This document shows, one piece after another, positions 32,579 to 43,389 of a DNA stretch of 64,000 bases (position 1 is its first letter; each line of letters opens with the position of its first letter). Position numbers and translations under genes: made by a program. The DNA lies in contig NZ_LIVQ01000004.1 of NCBI RefSeq assembly GCF_001905445.1, positions 577,666 to 641,665 of the forward strand, given 5' to 3'. The notes under the pieces are model-generated. The model was not told the origin of the DNA, made no database searches, and was given only the letters and a program-made list of their open reading frames with translations. This DNA comes from Streptomyces sp. CB00455 (lineage in GTDB: Bacteria > Actinomycetota > Actinomycetes > Streptomycetales > Streptomycetaceae).

Positions 32579-32920
32579 GTGGCACAGAAGGTTCAGGTCC
32601 TTCTTGTCGACGACCTCGACGGTGGCGAGGCGGACGAGACGGTGACGTTCGCTCTGGACGGCAAGACCTACGAGATCGACCTCACCACCGCCAACGCTGA
32701 AAAGCTCCGCGGTCTGCTCGACCCGTACACCAAGGGCGGCCGCCGCACCGGTGGCCGTGCCACCGGTGCCCGCACCAAGGGCGGCCGCGCCTCCGCCGCG
32801 ACCGGCAACCCGGACACCGCCGAGATCCGCGCGTGGGCCAAGGAGAACGGCTACAACGTGAACGACCGCGGTCGTGTGCCGGCCGAGATCCGCGAGGCCT
32901 ACGAGAAGACCAAGGGCTGA
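32579..32920 (+). CDS. lsr2: Lsr2 nucleoid-associated protein
   Basis: A 113-residue Lsr2, the actinobacterial AT-binding nucleoid protein that silences foreign and specialised-metabolite genes. The N-terminal oligomerisation half (MAQKVQVLLVDDLDGGEADETVTFALDGKTYEIDLT) and the C-terminal DNA-binding domain with its AT-hook-like RGR (IRAWAKENGYNVNDRGRVPAEIREAYEKTKG) are intact, joined by a Gly/Arg/Lys/Thr linker (GGRRTGGRATGARTKGG). The last 22 bases overlap the end of the convergent unknown gene. A second, shorter Lsr2-like paralogue is usual in Streptomyces but not in this window. Confidence 0.96.
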   Translation: MAQKVQVLLVDDLDGGEADETVTFALDGKTYEIDLTTANAEKLRGLLDPYTKGGRRTGGRATGARTKGGRASAATGNPDTAEIRAWAKENGYNVNDRGRVPAEIREAYEKTKG

Positions 32921-33471
32921 CGGGAGCGGCTCGTACGGCGCCGCAGGCGCGCGCGGTGGCATTCCGTCGCCGCGGCGGCCACCAGCCGTACGAGATCGGG
33001 TCCGCGGGCGGGCCCGGCACCCTGTCCGTGACCCGGCAGGGCCGGCAGCAGAGCCTCACACCCCTGCTCGGGGGGTCGCAGCCACACGGCGGCTCCCCGA
33101 GGGCCAGGGGGCTGCCCCGGGGGAACCGGGGCGGTGATCCGGCCGCCTTCACCCAGGGCGGTGAGATCCAGGGCCACCCCGCCCCATTCCAGCCAGTCGA
33201 GGAGCCCCTCCAGCTCCTCCGCGCCGCCCGCGGCCACCAGGAAGCGCATCCGCCGCCCCGCGAGCGCCACCGGGCCCGTGGCGACCGGCCTGCGCAGGAG
33301 CTCCGCCCCCGCATCGGACGGCAGCTCCAGTACGTCGAACCGGGACCCCGTCACCAGCCGGGCGGGCGATCCGGCCACGACGCTCCAGCCGAGCACCCGC
33401 TCGTACCAGGAGGCGTCCGGGCCCTCGACCGGGACGCGGGGTGACGGGACGCCTGCGGTGGTGAGGGCCAT
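32899..33471 (-). CDS. Unknown actinobacterial protein between lsr2 and clpC
   Basis: A 190-residue protein (MALTTAGVPSPRVPVEGPDASWYERVLGWSVV...) with a basic C-terminus. Codon use is normal for Streptomyces. Motifs such as GSRFDVLELPSDAGAELLRR and LVAAGGAEELEGLLDWLEWGGVALDLTALGEGG are typical of a Streptomyces family that sits between lsr2 and clpC; no domain with known function is recognised. The stop lies inside the lsr2 coding region, so the two convergent genes overlap by 22 bases. The start ATG has no clear Shine-Dalgarno. Confidence 0.75.
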   Translation of the reverse strand: MALTTAGVPSPRVPVEGPDASWYERVLGWSVVAGSPARLVTGSRFDVLELPSDAGAELLRRPVATGPVALAGRRMRFLVAAGGAEELEGLLDWLEWGGVALDLTALGEGGRITAPVPPGQPPGPRGAAVWLRPPEQGCEALLPALPGHGQGAGPARGPDLVRLVAAAATECHRARLRRRTSRSRQPLVFS

Positions 33472-33936
33472 GCCCGGAGCAACTGCGGAAACGGCATCGG
33501 GGTTACGGCCTGCGTCACACACTGCACGTGAACGAATACGGAACGTAAACATCCGCGGGGGCTCCACCCTGCATTCGGGACGGAAACGTGTTCGCCCTCA
33601 GCTGAGGGGACCGGTCCCGTCGGCATGGAGTGTCAGTCCCCACGGGTAAGACATTCCTAGTGGATCGGGGCGACACGCTGATTTGAGCGGCTTCCGTTCG
33701 CCATCGGCGTACACGCATGACGGGTATCTGCCTGGCCTGCGGGAACATCGTCTCGCACCATCGAGTTGGAGCAGGTGTCGGCTCTACAAGCCGGTTTTTC
33801 CTCACCGACGTGGGGGTGAGCCGCGGACGGATGTCGGCAGTTGGAATCAGCTGTCCCGCCCCGCGGGACTAGCATGCGGTAGGACAGGGCGGGGACCGAC
33901 CCCGAACTGCCCGACCGCTCTGAGGAGCGATAAACG
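33472..33936. promoter_or_regulatory. clpC: Control region of clpC with a candidate ClgR site
   Basis: No gene is seen in this 465-base gap. GTTCGCCATCGGCGTAC at 33696-33712 is an imperfect dyad with the CGC-N5-GCG spacing known for ClgR, the activator of clp genes in actinobacteria. The last 60 bases before clpC hold TAGCATGCGGTAGGAC, a possible promoter, and GAGGAGC 8 bases before the ATG. On the other strand the region carries the start of the unknown gene. Which elements are used is not known. Confidence 0.45.
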
Positions 33937-36462
<2,526 letters not shown>

Positions 36463-36490
36463 CCGCCGCGAGGCGGTAGGCAGCAGTACG

Positions 36491-36534
36491 AAGGGGCGGC
36501 CCCGGGACTGAGAAGTCCCGGGGCCGCCCCTTTT
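36491..36534 (+). terminator. Strong intrinsic terminator of clpC
   Basis: A perfect 19-bp stem (AAGGGGCGGCCCCGGGACT at 36491-36509 with its complement at 36514-36532), a GAGA tetraloop and a TTTT tail. One of the best terminators in the window. Confidence 0.95.
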
Positions 36535-36689
36535 GCCTGCCCCTGTTCCGCTCCGTCTCCGTCGTGCCGGCGGGGCGGGCGCGGGCGCCCCCGCCGGGGT
36601 GCCGGAGCGCGGTTTCGGGTGTCCGCCGAAGGTCCTCCGACGGGTTGCCGATGGCCGCGGCCGGTGACAAGCCGCACAGGACAAAACGG

Positions 36690-36936
36690 ACGTACTAGGT
36701 GGTTTCGTAGGCGAAGAGGGGCCCTGCGTACCACTTCCACCCCGGGAGAGAGCCGTCAACAGGACATTTCTCCCCACCTCGGCTACGAGCCGACGTAGTA
36801 AAGGAGAGGTTTGAGAAACGGCGGGGACTCGGGTTACCAAAGATGAGCCAGCCCGGCACGTGCTCGATCGTGCCGGGTCACTTCATGCCCGAGGCGGGCG
36901 TGAACCGCCCTGTCCCCGGCCCCGGAGGTCTGCTTC
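36690..36936 (+). promoter_or_regulatory. Structured leader before the M23 peptidase gene
   Basis: The region from about 36690 to the ATG is rich in stems: TTCG-TAGG-CGAA inside a GTGGT/ACCAC pair (about 36699-36735), GGGAGA/TCTCCC (36744-36774), GGCT/AGCC (36781-36792), and a perfect 9-bp hairpin CCCGGCACG/CGTGCCGGG (36852-36877). CGGAGG precedes the start. It may be a regulatory RNA leader; streptomycete cell-wall hydrolase genes are often controlled by RNA leaders that bind cyclic di-AMP, but I could not fit that consensus here. Confidence 0.4.
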
Positions 36937-37551
36937 ATGTCCGCGAAGCGCGTCAACACCCGTCGTACCCGTCTTGCCGTCGGCGTAACCGCATTCGGTG
37001 CCGTCCTTGCTCTCGGGGCCGGGACGACCGCCGCCTTCGCCGACACGACGCAGAGCGCCCTCACCGGCACCGCGGAGCTCGTGGCCCGCCAGGCGACCGC
37101 CCAGGCCGCCGGCGCCGCGTCCGCGAAGCGCCCCGGCTGGACCAAGCCGGTCTCGAAGTACACGCTGTCCGCCACCTTCGGCAAGGGCGGCAACATGTGG
37201 TCGCACAAGCACTCCGGCCAGGACTTCGCCGTCCCGGTCGGCACCCCGGTCAAGGCCGCGGCCGGCGGCACCGTGGTCAAGGCGGGCCCGAACGGCGGCG
37301 GCGACGGCCCGGCCTACGGCAACGCCATAGTGATCCGCCACGCGAACAACACGTACTCGCAGTACGCGCACCTCTCGAAGATCCAGGTCCGGATCGGCCA
37401 GAAGGTCTCCGTCAACCAGCGGATCGCGCTGTCCGGCAACACCGGCAACTCCAGCGGCCCGCACCTGCACTTCGAGATCCGCACCACCCCGAACTACGGC
37501 TCCGCCGTCAACCCGGTGGCCTTCCTGCGCAAGGCCGGCGTCACCGTCTGA
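36937..37551 (+). CDS. Secreted M23 peptidase (LytM-type)
   Basis: A 204-residue secreted endopeptidase. A signal peptide ends near AFADT (about residue 36), and the M23 domain (about 75-200) has the zinc ligands HKHSGQDFAVP (His and Asp) and HLHFEIRT (the HxH motif) together with the catalytic QYAHL histidine. It should cleave peptidoglycan peptide cross-links. It is short compared with multi-domain relatives and lacks a separate wall-binding domain. It follows clpC, from which it is separated by a strong terminator and a structured leader. Confidence 0.94.
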   Translation: MSAKRVNTRRTRLAVGVTAFGAVLALGAGTTAAFADTTQSALTGTAELVARQATAQAAGAASAKRPGWTKPVSKYTLSATFGKGGNMWSHKHSGQDFAVPVGTPVKAAAGGTVVKAGPNGGGDGPAYGNAIVIRHANNTYSQYAHLSKIQVRIGQKVSVNQRIALSGNTGNSSGPHLHFEIRTTPNYGSAVNPVAFLRKAGVTV

Positions 37552-37576
37552 CCCGGCCCCGCCCCTGTGCCGCCGC

Positions 37577-37617
37577 AAGGCCCGATCAGCGATCACGGAT
37601 CAGCGAGATCGGGCCTT
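37577..37617. terminator. Bidirectional terminator
   Basis: Perfect 11-bp inverted repeat AAGGCCCGATC (37577-37587) and GATCGGGCCTT (37607-37617), ending in TT on one side and AA on the other, between the M23 peptidase and the convergent LamG gene. Confidence 0.8.
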
Positions 37618-37624
37618 CGCCGTG

Positions 37625-38836
37625 TCAGGTGAGCAGCCAGGAATGGGACGGCTTCGGCGCCGCGCCGAGCTTGCCCTCCTTGTACGCGGTGGCCTGCTCC
37701 TGGGAGAACGCCGATTCGTAGACCCGGATGTTGTGCATGGCGCCCTGCCAGGCGCCGCTCCAGATGTTGTGGTGCCGCGAGCGCCCCAGCTGGAGCGGGC
37801 CCGGGGCCTGCCAGATGCCCGGCACCGCGGCCTCGCCGGCCTTCTTGCCCTCCACGTAGAGGGCGATCGTCTTCTTCTCGGCGTCGTAGGTGGCCATCAG
37901 CACCGTGGCGGTCTTGACCATGTTGAGCCCCTCGGCGACGACGGTCTGGGTCGTCGCGGCGGCGCCCTTGTCCCCGGTCTGCACGCGGAAGATCCAGGCC
38001 TGCTTGCCGTTGACCATGTCTATGCCGAGTTCGAACGAGAACGACTCCCCGTCGCCCTGGCTCACCGCGATCCGCGAGCCCTTGGCGTTGGAGCTGTAGA
38101 CGCGGGCCGTCACGGTGAAGCTCTTGGACACGTCCACGGCCGGTTCCGCGGCCTGTCCGTAGGAGTTCGCGGTTCCCTTCGAGACGATCTGGAACCGCTT
38201 GCCCACCGGGCCGACCTGGGTGTCGGGGCCCAGCCGGATGCCGATCCTGCCGTTGCTGTCGCGCAGCAGCGTCGCATCGCCCTCGACCGTGGGGGAGTAC
38301 GGCGCCGGGGACTTCGATCCGGAGGGGCCGGGCGAGGCGGAGGCCGGGGGATTGCCGTCGGCCTGGTCGTCCGTGCCGTCGCCGTTGCCGCCCAGCAGGA
38401 AGAACGTTCCACCCGCGGCCAGCAGCGCCAGTACGCTCACCCCGCCGCCGAGCATCCACAGCCGCTTGCGGCGCCGCTCGGCGGCGGAGCGGTCGGCCAT
38501 GGCCTCCCAGTCCGGCTGGTCGCCACCGGGTGTGCCGGGCTGGGCGGGGGACCAGGGGGCCTGCTGCGCCCCCGGATCCACCTGGTACGGGTTCGGCTGC
38601 TGCCCCGGCTGCGGATAGCCGTAGCCGCCGGCGTCCTGCGGGGGCGTTCCGTGCGGGAAGCCGTAACCGTCCTGCGGGGCCGGCCCGGGCGGGAAGCCGT
38701 AGCCGCCCTGCGCCGGCGTTCCGGGCGGGAAGCCGTAGCCGCCCTGGGCGGGCGGGCCCGGCGGGAACCCGTAGCCACCGCTCCCCGGGGCGGGCTCGGG
38801 CTGCGGGGTGCTCTGGGGATTCGTGCCGTCGGTCAT
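37625..38836 (-). CDS. LamG-domain membrane protein with repetitive N-terminus
   Basis: A 403-residue protein: the first 75 residues are near-identical tandem GGYGFPPGPPAQ-type repeats (five to six copies), then a linker, one membrane segment (about 128-148), a Pro/Ser-rich stretch, and an extracellular LamG-like jelly-roll (about 205-395) with the typical sheet motifs SFTVTARVYSS, KKTIALYVEGKKAGEA and WQGAMHNIRVYESAFS. It resembles lectin-like carbohydrate-binding modules. TAGCAT (38843-38848) lies six bases before the ATG and no Shine-Dalgarno is seen. It is downstream of the cse locus and could be co-regulated, but it has its own promoter. Confidence 0.87.
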   Translation of the reverse strand: MTDGTNPQSTPQPEPAPGSGGYGFPPGPPAQGGYGFPPGTPAQGGYGFPPGPAPQDGYGFPHGTPPQDAGGYGYPQPGQQPNPYQVDPGAQQAPWSPAQPGTPGGDQPDWEAMADRSAAERRRKRLWMLGGGVSVLALLAAGGTFFLLGGNGDGTDDQADGNPPASASPGPSGSKSPAPYSPTVEGDATLLRDSNGRIGIRLGPDTQVGPVGKRFQIVSKGTANSYGQAAEPAVDVSKSFTVTARVYSSNAKGSRIAVSQGDGESFSFELGIDMVNGKQAWIFRVQTGDKGAAATTQTVVAEGLNMVKTATVLMATYDAEKKTIALYVEGKKAGEAAVPGIWQAPGPLQLGRSRHHNIWSGAWQGAMHNIRVYESAFSQEQATAYKEGKLGAAPKPSHSWLLT

Positions 38837-38951
38837 GCACGGATGCTAGGTCACGGACCCGCCGGCCGTACGGCCGGTACCGATCCGGCTCCGCGCGGAC
38901 GGGCCCGGCCTGATCGACTAGACGGGTCCGGCCTGATCGACAGGACGGGCC

Positions 38952-40268
38952 TTAGCCCTGCGGCAGCTTGACGACCGGGAAGCTTCCCGTCGCCGTCGGC
39001 GCGTGTTCGGGCAGCCACAGCACCGCCACCGCACCCGCTGCCGCCCCCTCGCGCTCCGAGCCGCCCGGCGCCGCCACGTTGCGGAAGGTCAGCCGGGCGC
39101 CCAGAACCCGCGCCTGGCCCTCGGCGATGGTCAGCCCCAGCCCGTGTCCCACGCCGGCGCGGTCCGTCGACCCCGTGCGGAAGCGGCTCGGCCCCTCGCG
39201 CAGCAGTGCCTCCGGGAAGCCCGCCCCGTGGTCCCGGATCCGCACGACCCGGCCCTCGACGTCGACCTGGACCGGCGGCCGCCCGTACCGCGCGGCATTG
39301 GCCAGCAGGTTGCCCAGGATCCGCTCCAGCCGTCGCGGGTCGGTGCTGACGATCTCGTCCGCCACGACCCGTACGGAAGCCTCCGGCATCAGGGCCGTCA
39401 CCCGCCGGCTCACGAACTCGCCCAGCGCCACGTCCTGGAGCTCCGCCCGCTCGGACGCACTGTCCAACCGGGCCACCTCCAGCACGTCCTCGACCAGCGC
39501 CCGCAGTGCCTGAGCCCGGTCGCGGACCAGCTCGGTCGGCCGGCCCGGGGGCAGCAGCTCCGCCGCCGTCAGCAGGCCCGTCACCGGGGTCCGCAGCTCG
39601 TGGGCGATGTCCGCGGTCACCCGCCGCTCGGCCTCCAGCCGCTGCTGGAGGGCGTCGGCCATGGCGTCCACGGCCCGCGCCAGGTCGTCCGTCTCGTCGC
39701 GCACGACGCCCCCGACCTCGTCACGGACCCGCACCTCGGGATCCCCGTGCGCGACCCGCTGCGCGGCCGCCGCCGCCTTGCGCAGCCGGCGCGAGATCTG
39801 GCCGCCGATGAGCACGCCCAGCGCCGAACCGCCGACGACCACCGCGAGGGAGCCGACCACCAGCGCCCGGTCCAGGTCGCGCACCATGTTGGCGCTCTCC
39901 CGGAACTGGTGGTGCAGCGAGAGCACCTGCCCGTTGCCGAGGGGAACGGCGGCCCACACCTCCGGGAGCCCCCTCGGGTTCTCCTGCACGTACGTCCCCC
40001 GCCGTCCCGAACGGGCCTTCTCCCGCAGCTCGGCGGGGAGCTCCGGGTCGTTGAGCTTGGCACCCATGAAGGGCTTGCGCCCGGCATCGGCGTTGCGGGC
40101 GATGTACTGCACGCGCTCCAGCTCCGAGTCGCGGGCGCTCTCCAGCATCGACACCCGGGCAGCGCTGTGCACCACCAGGCTCAGGGCCACGGCGGTGAGG
40201 GCGCCGACGGCCGCGATGGCGAGCGTGATCTTCCAGCGGATCCCGGTGCGGAAGGTGAAGCCGGTCAT
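38952..40268 (-). CDS. cseC: CseC, envelope-stress sensor histidine kinase
   Basis: A 438-residue kinase with two membrane segments (about 14-36 and 137-157) around an extracytoplasmic sensor loop, a HAMP domain (about 158-210), a HisKA acceptor at His223 (DIAHELRTPVTG) and an HATPase_c with NAARYG and GLGLTIAEGQA. In the sigE-cseABC system CseC senses envelope damage and phosphorylates CseB. The ATG overlaps the CseB stop (ATGA). The C-terminal tail SFPVVKLPQG is as in relatives. Membership is assigned from operon order and domain type. Confidence 0.95.
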   Translation of the reverse strand: MTGFTFRTGIRWKITLAIAAVGALTAVALSLVVHSAARVSMLESARDSELERVQYIARNADAGRKPFMGAKLNDPELPAELREKARSGRRGTYVQENPRGLPEVWAAVPLGNGQVLSLHHQFRESANMVRDLDRALVVGSLAVVVGGSALGVLIGGQISRRLRKAAAAAQRVAHGDPEVRVRDEVGGVVRDETDDLARAVDAMADALQQRLEAERRVTADIAHELRTPVTGLLTAAELLPPGRPTELVRDRAQALRALVEDVLEVARLDSASERAELQDVALGEFVSRRVTALMPEASVRVVADEIVSTDPRRLERILGNLLANAARYGRPPVQVDVEGRVVRIRDHGAGFPEALLREGPSRFRTGSTDRAGVGHGLGLTIAEGQARVLGARLTFRNVAAPGGSEREGAAAGAVAVLWLPEHAPTATGSFPVVKLPQG

Positions 40269-40978
40269 GCCTTGAGCTTGTATCCGAAGCCCCGGACCGT
40301 CTCGATCCGGTCCTGTCCGATCTTGGTCCGCAGCCGCTGCACGTGGACGTCGACGACGCGGGTGTCGCCGCCCCAGTCGTAGTCCCAGACCCGCTCCAGC
40401 AGCCGGTCGCGCGACAGGACGGTGCCGGGCGCTGAGGAGAACTCCAGGAGCAGCCGCATCTCGGTCGGCGTCAGCGCCACGGCCGCGCCCGCCCGGCGCA
40501 CCTCCATGCCCTCGGTGTCGACCTCCAGGTCGCCGAAGGACAGCACCCCGCGTTCGCCGTCCTGGTCGTCGCCGGCGGCGCCCGGGCCGCCGTTCTGCGG
40601 GCCTCCGGCGTGGCCGAAGCGGCGCAGCACCGCGCGGATCCGGGCCACGAGGACCGATCCGTCGAAAGGCTTGGTGACGTAGTCGTCGGCCCCGGCCTCC
40701 AGGCCCAGCACCACGTCGATGGAATCGGCGCGCGCCGACAGCATGATCACGGGAACGGTCGACTCGTCGCGGATGCGGCGGCACAGGCTCACGCCGTCCA
40801 TGCCGGGGACCATCACGTCGAGCAGGGCGATGTCGGGCCGGTCCGCGCGGAAGGACTCCAGACCGGAAAGGCCGTCGGGCATGGCGGTGACCACGAACCC
40901 GTCGCGTTCCAGCGCCAGGGTCGTCGCTTCACGGATGACGTCGTCGTCCTCCACGAACAGGACATGGGTCTCGGCCAT
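40265..40978 (-). CDS. cseB: CseB, OmpR-type response regulator
   Basis: A 237-residue OmpR/PhoB-type regulator. The receiver has FVEDDDVI (acidic pair) and LLDVMVPGMDG with the phospho-acceptor at Asp54; the C-terminal winged helix (about 145-235) ends VVDVHVQRLRTKIG and IETVRGFGYKLKA. It activates the sigE promoter in characterised streptomycetes. A 20-residue Gly/Asn linker (GHAGGPQNGGPGAAGDDQDG) between domains is longer than usual. It overlaps cseC and starts 29 bases after cseA. Confidence 0.96.
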   Translation of the reverse strand: MAETHVLFVEDDDVIREATTLALERDGFVVTAMPDGLSGLESFRADRPDIALLDVMVPGMDGVSLCRRIRDESTVPVIMLSARADSIDVVLGLEAGADDYVTKPFDGSVLVARIRAVLRRFGHAGGPQNGGPGAAGDDQDGERGVLSFGDLEVDTEGMEVRRAGAAVALTPTEMRLLLEFSSAPGTVLSRDRLLERVWDYDWGGDTRVVDVHVQRLRTKIGQDRIETVRGFGYKLKA

Positions 40979-41007
40979 GCGCACGCCTCGCCTCGGTTCT
41001 TCGGTGC

Positions 41008-41688
41008 TCAGTTCTTCCGGGTCGTGGACGGGGCGGGCTGGGCTCCGCCGTCGACCACGTTGCTGTAGTCGGAGTGCACGCGGTCCTGCTCGGTGAACTT
41101 CTCCCCGCTCCAGCGGTAGGTGATCACGTCCTCGCCCGACGGATAGGCGAGCACGTCGCTCTTTCCGTAGATCTGCTTCGTGATCACCAGGTCGCCGCGT
41201 TCGATCTCGGCGTAGACGGGCGGCTGCTCGTCCGAGAACACATTCTCGTACGTCGCTCCTTCGGCCCGGTACACGTACGAGCCGCGGCCGAGGGCGTCGG
41301 CGCAGGACAGGACGTTGACGACGATGTCGACGACGGAGCCGCCGGTGACCTTGCCGTAGCTCACGTCGACCGGGTATTCCTTGCCCGTGCAGGGCTTGAG
41401 GTCCCGCTTGATGTCGGGGCTGACCTTGGGGTCCGCCTTGAGCAGCGCCACCGGGTCGACCTTTTTCACGGGCGCTGCGGCGGAGGCCGAGGAGGCGTCG
41501 GGCGAGGGCGAGGACGGGGCGGCCTTGGCCACGGATTCGGAACGGGCGGGGCCGCCGTCGCGCAGGCCGGTGCCGCCCGTGGCGCAACCGACCGCGAACA
41601 CGGCTGTGCCGACGAGGACGACCGTCCCCGCCGACACAAGGACCAGCGAACTCCTGCCGGTCAGTCCTGGGCCGTTCAGGCCGCGCAC
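41008..41688 (-). CDS. cseA: CseA, lipoprotein that modulates the sigE system
   Basis: A 226-residue lipoprotein with a signal sequence (about 1-34), lipobox AVGC (Cys at 35) and a Ser/Pro/Ala-rich linker (AAPSSPSPDASSASAAAP) before a beta-rich domain (VDVSYGKVTGGSVVDIV, KFTEQDRVHSDYSNVV). In S. coelicolor, CseA dampens sigE induction. The GTG at 41688 overlaps the sigE stop by 13 bases. It belongs to the sigE-cseABC operon by position and by lipoprotein character. Confidence 0.94.
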   Translation of the reverse strand: MRGLNGPGLTGRSSLVLVSAGTVVLVGTAVFAVGCATGGTGLRDGGPARSESVAKAAPSSPSPDASSASAAAPVKKVDPVALLKADPKVSPDIKRDLKPCTGKEYPVDVSYGKVTGGSVVDIVVNVLSCADALGRGSYVYRAEGATYENVFSDEQPPVYAEIERGDLVITKQIYGKSDVLAYPSGEDVITYRWSGEKFTEQDRVHSDYSNVVDGGAQPAPSTTRKN

Positions 41689-42236
41689 CGCTCACGCCCC
41701 TCGTACCGCATGGTGTGGTCACCGCGTTCCAGCGCCCGCATGTCCAGGTCCCGGCTCTCCAGCTCCTGCCGGAGCCGGGCCAGCGCGCGGTGCAGCGTGC
41801 TCTTCACCGTACCCGCCGACATCCCGAGGGCCTCGGCGGTCTCCTCCGTGCTCATCTGCTCCCAGTGTCGCAGCACGACCACGCTGCGCTGCTTGGGGGC
41901 GAGCACTTTGAGGATGTCCATGAGCAGGGCGCGGTCGGCGCGCTGGTCGGAGCCGTCCTCGACGGAGGCGTCCGGGAGCTGCTCGGTGGGGACCTCTTCG
42001 AGCTTGCGGGCGCGCCACCACTCGGTCCGCGTGTTGATCATGACCCGGCGCAGGTAGGCGTCGGCGAGTGACTTGTCGGCGATGCCGTCCCAGCGGCCGT
42101 AGGTGCGCACGAGCGCGGTCTGCAGCAGGTCCTGGGCGTCGGTGGGGTCGGGGACGAGGCGCCGGGCGCTGCGCAGCAGCGCGTCCTGCCGGGTGCGTAC
42201 GTACTCCTCGAATTCGAGTACCTCGCCGTGCGCCAT
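41676..42236 (-). CDS. sigE: ECF sigma factor SigE
   Basis: A 186-residue ECF sigma factor. Region 2 (VLEFEEYVRTRQDALLRSARRLVPDPTDAQDLLQTALVRTYGRW, then KSLADAYLRRVMINTRTEWWR) and region 4 (LAPKQRSVVVLRHWEQMSTEETAEALGMSAGTVKSTLHRALARLR) are intact. The following cseA, cseB and cseC genes are arranged as in the known envelope-stress operon, so control is through the CseC-CseB signal path at the sigE promoter rather than an anti-sigma factor. The ATG overlaps an AGACGG-type weak site. Confidence 0.97.
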   Translation of the reverse strand: MAHGEVLEFEEYVRTRQDALLRSARRLVPDPTDAQDLLQTALVRTYGRWDGIADKSLADAYLRRVMINTRTEWWRARKLEEVPTEQLPDASVEDGSDQRADRALLMDILKVLAPKQRSVVVLRHWEQMSTEETAEALGMSAGTVKSTLHRALARLRQELESRDLDMRALERGDHTMRYEGRERCAA

Positions 42237-42280
42237 CTCAGACCGCCTCCGTTCCGTCCCACCGCTGAACCACCGGCTTA

Positions 42281-42307
42281 CGGATCCGAAGGTACGGAGG
42301 GGTTGTC
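42281..42307 (-). promoter_or_regulatory. sigE: Candidate ECF-type promoter of sigE
   Basis: On the minus strand GACAACC (42301-42307) is followed after 16 bases by TC within CGGATCCG (42281-42289), the AAC-N16-TC layout of ECF promoters, about 45 bases before the sigE ATG. CseB sites are expected nearby but were not identified. Confidence 0.3.
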
Positions 42308-42454
42308 ACGGGCCTGTGCGGGCCAGCCTTCGGTGGGCGCACGGACACCCATAGGTTGTGTAACAACCCCCGTGAGCTGCGGTTTCCCGGATGGAAACGG
42401 AATCGGGGAGTCAACTTCGCCGGCGGTGCGGGACGGCCTCCGGTCCCGCGCCGC

Positions 42455-43360
42455 TCACGTCTGCGGAAGCCGGTAGAGCCCTCCCGCCAGCGGTTCGACC
42501 AGTCCGTCGGAGACCAGCCCGTCGAGCGCTCGGGCGCGCTGCACCGGCTCTTCCCAGACGGTGTCGAGCAGGGCTCCGGGAACCGGGCCCACCGCCTCCC
42601 GGAGCACGGCCAGCAGCCTGCCGCGCACCTGCCGGTCGGTACCGGCGTACGTCTGCCCGCGCCGCGGCGGCCCGTCGTGCGGCGGCTTCCCGGCCAGGCG
42701 CCACGCGCACAGCCCGGCCACGGGACAGCGGGCGCAGTCCGGGTTCCTGGCGGTGCACACCAGTGCGCCCAGCTCCATGGAGGCCGCCGCCCAGCGGGAG
42801 GCGGTCGCCTCGTCCTCGGGCAGCAGGGCCCGGGCCAGGCGCCGCTCGGCGGCCGTGGTGGCGTTCGGCGGGTACTCGACCCCGGTGGCGGTGCGCGCGA
42901 AGACCCGCCGGACGTTGGTGTCCAGCACGGCGTGCCGCTGGCCGTAGGCGAAGGAGGCCACGGCGGCCGCGGTGTACTCGCCGATGCCGGGCAGCGCGAG
43001 CAGCTGGGCGTGGTCCCGCGGGACGTCGCCCCCGTGGCGTTCCGTTATCGCGACGGCGGCGCCGTGCAGCCGCAGCGCCCGCCGGGGGTAGCCGAGCCGC
43101 CCCCAGGCGCGTACGGCCTCGCCCGGGGCCTCGGCGGCCAGGGCGGCGGGCCGGGGCCATCGGGCGAGCCACTGCCCGTACACCGGCAGGACCCGGCTGA
43201 CGGGTGTCTGCTGGAGCATGAACTCACTGACCATGACCCCCCAGGGGCCGGCTTCGGGGCGGCGCCAGGGCAGGTCGCGGGCGTGCTCGTCGAACCACGC
43301 GATGACGGGGGAGTGCAGCGCGCGGGAGACGTCGGGGGAGGAAAGGGGGGATGCAGTCAT
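42455..43360 (-). CDS. mutY: A/G-specific adenine DNA glycosylase
   Basis: A 301-residue MutY that removes adenine mispaired with 8-oxoguanine. It has the helix-hairpin-helix LPGIGEYTAAAV, the catalytic Glu in VSEFMLQQTPV, the catalytic Asp in AVLDTNVRRV, and the iron-sulfur cluster motif CTARNPDCARCPVAGLC (C-X6-C-X2-C-X5-C). The C-terminal MutT-like domain of E. coli MutY is missing, as in many actinobacterial relatives. ATG 43360 is preferred; AGGA lies 11 bases before it. It is transcribed toward sigE with 218 bases between. Confidence 0.93.
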   Translation of the reverse strand: MTASPLSSPDVSRALHSPVIAWFDEHARDLPWRRPEAGPWGVMVSEFMLQQTPVSRVLPVYGQWLARWPRPAALAAEAPGEAVRAWGRLGYPRRALRLHGAAVAITERHGGDVPRDHAQLLALPGIGEYTAAAVASFAYGQRHAVLDTNVRRVFARTATGVEYPPNATTAAERRLARALLPEDEATASRWAAASMELGALVCTARNPDCARCPVAGLCAWRLAGKPPHDGPPRRGQTYAGTDRQVRGRLLAVLREAVGPVPGALLDTVWEEPVQRARALDGLVSDGLVEPLAGGLYRLPQT

Positions 43361-43389
43361 GACAGACGGCATCCTGGCACGTTTGGCGC

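Noticed and set aside
36690..36936. Cyclic di-AMP (ydaO-type) riboswitch before the M23 gene.
   Set aside because: I could not match the conserved core of that class; only generic stem-loops are seen.
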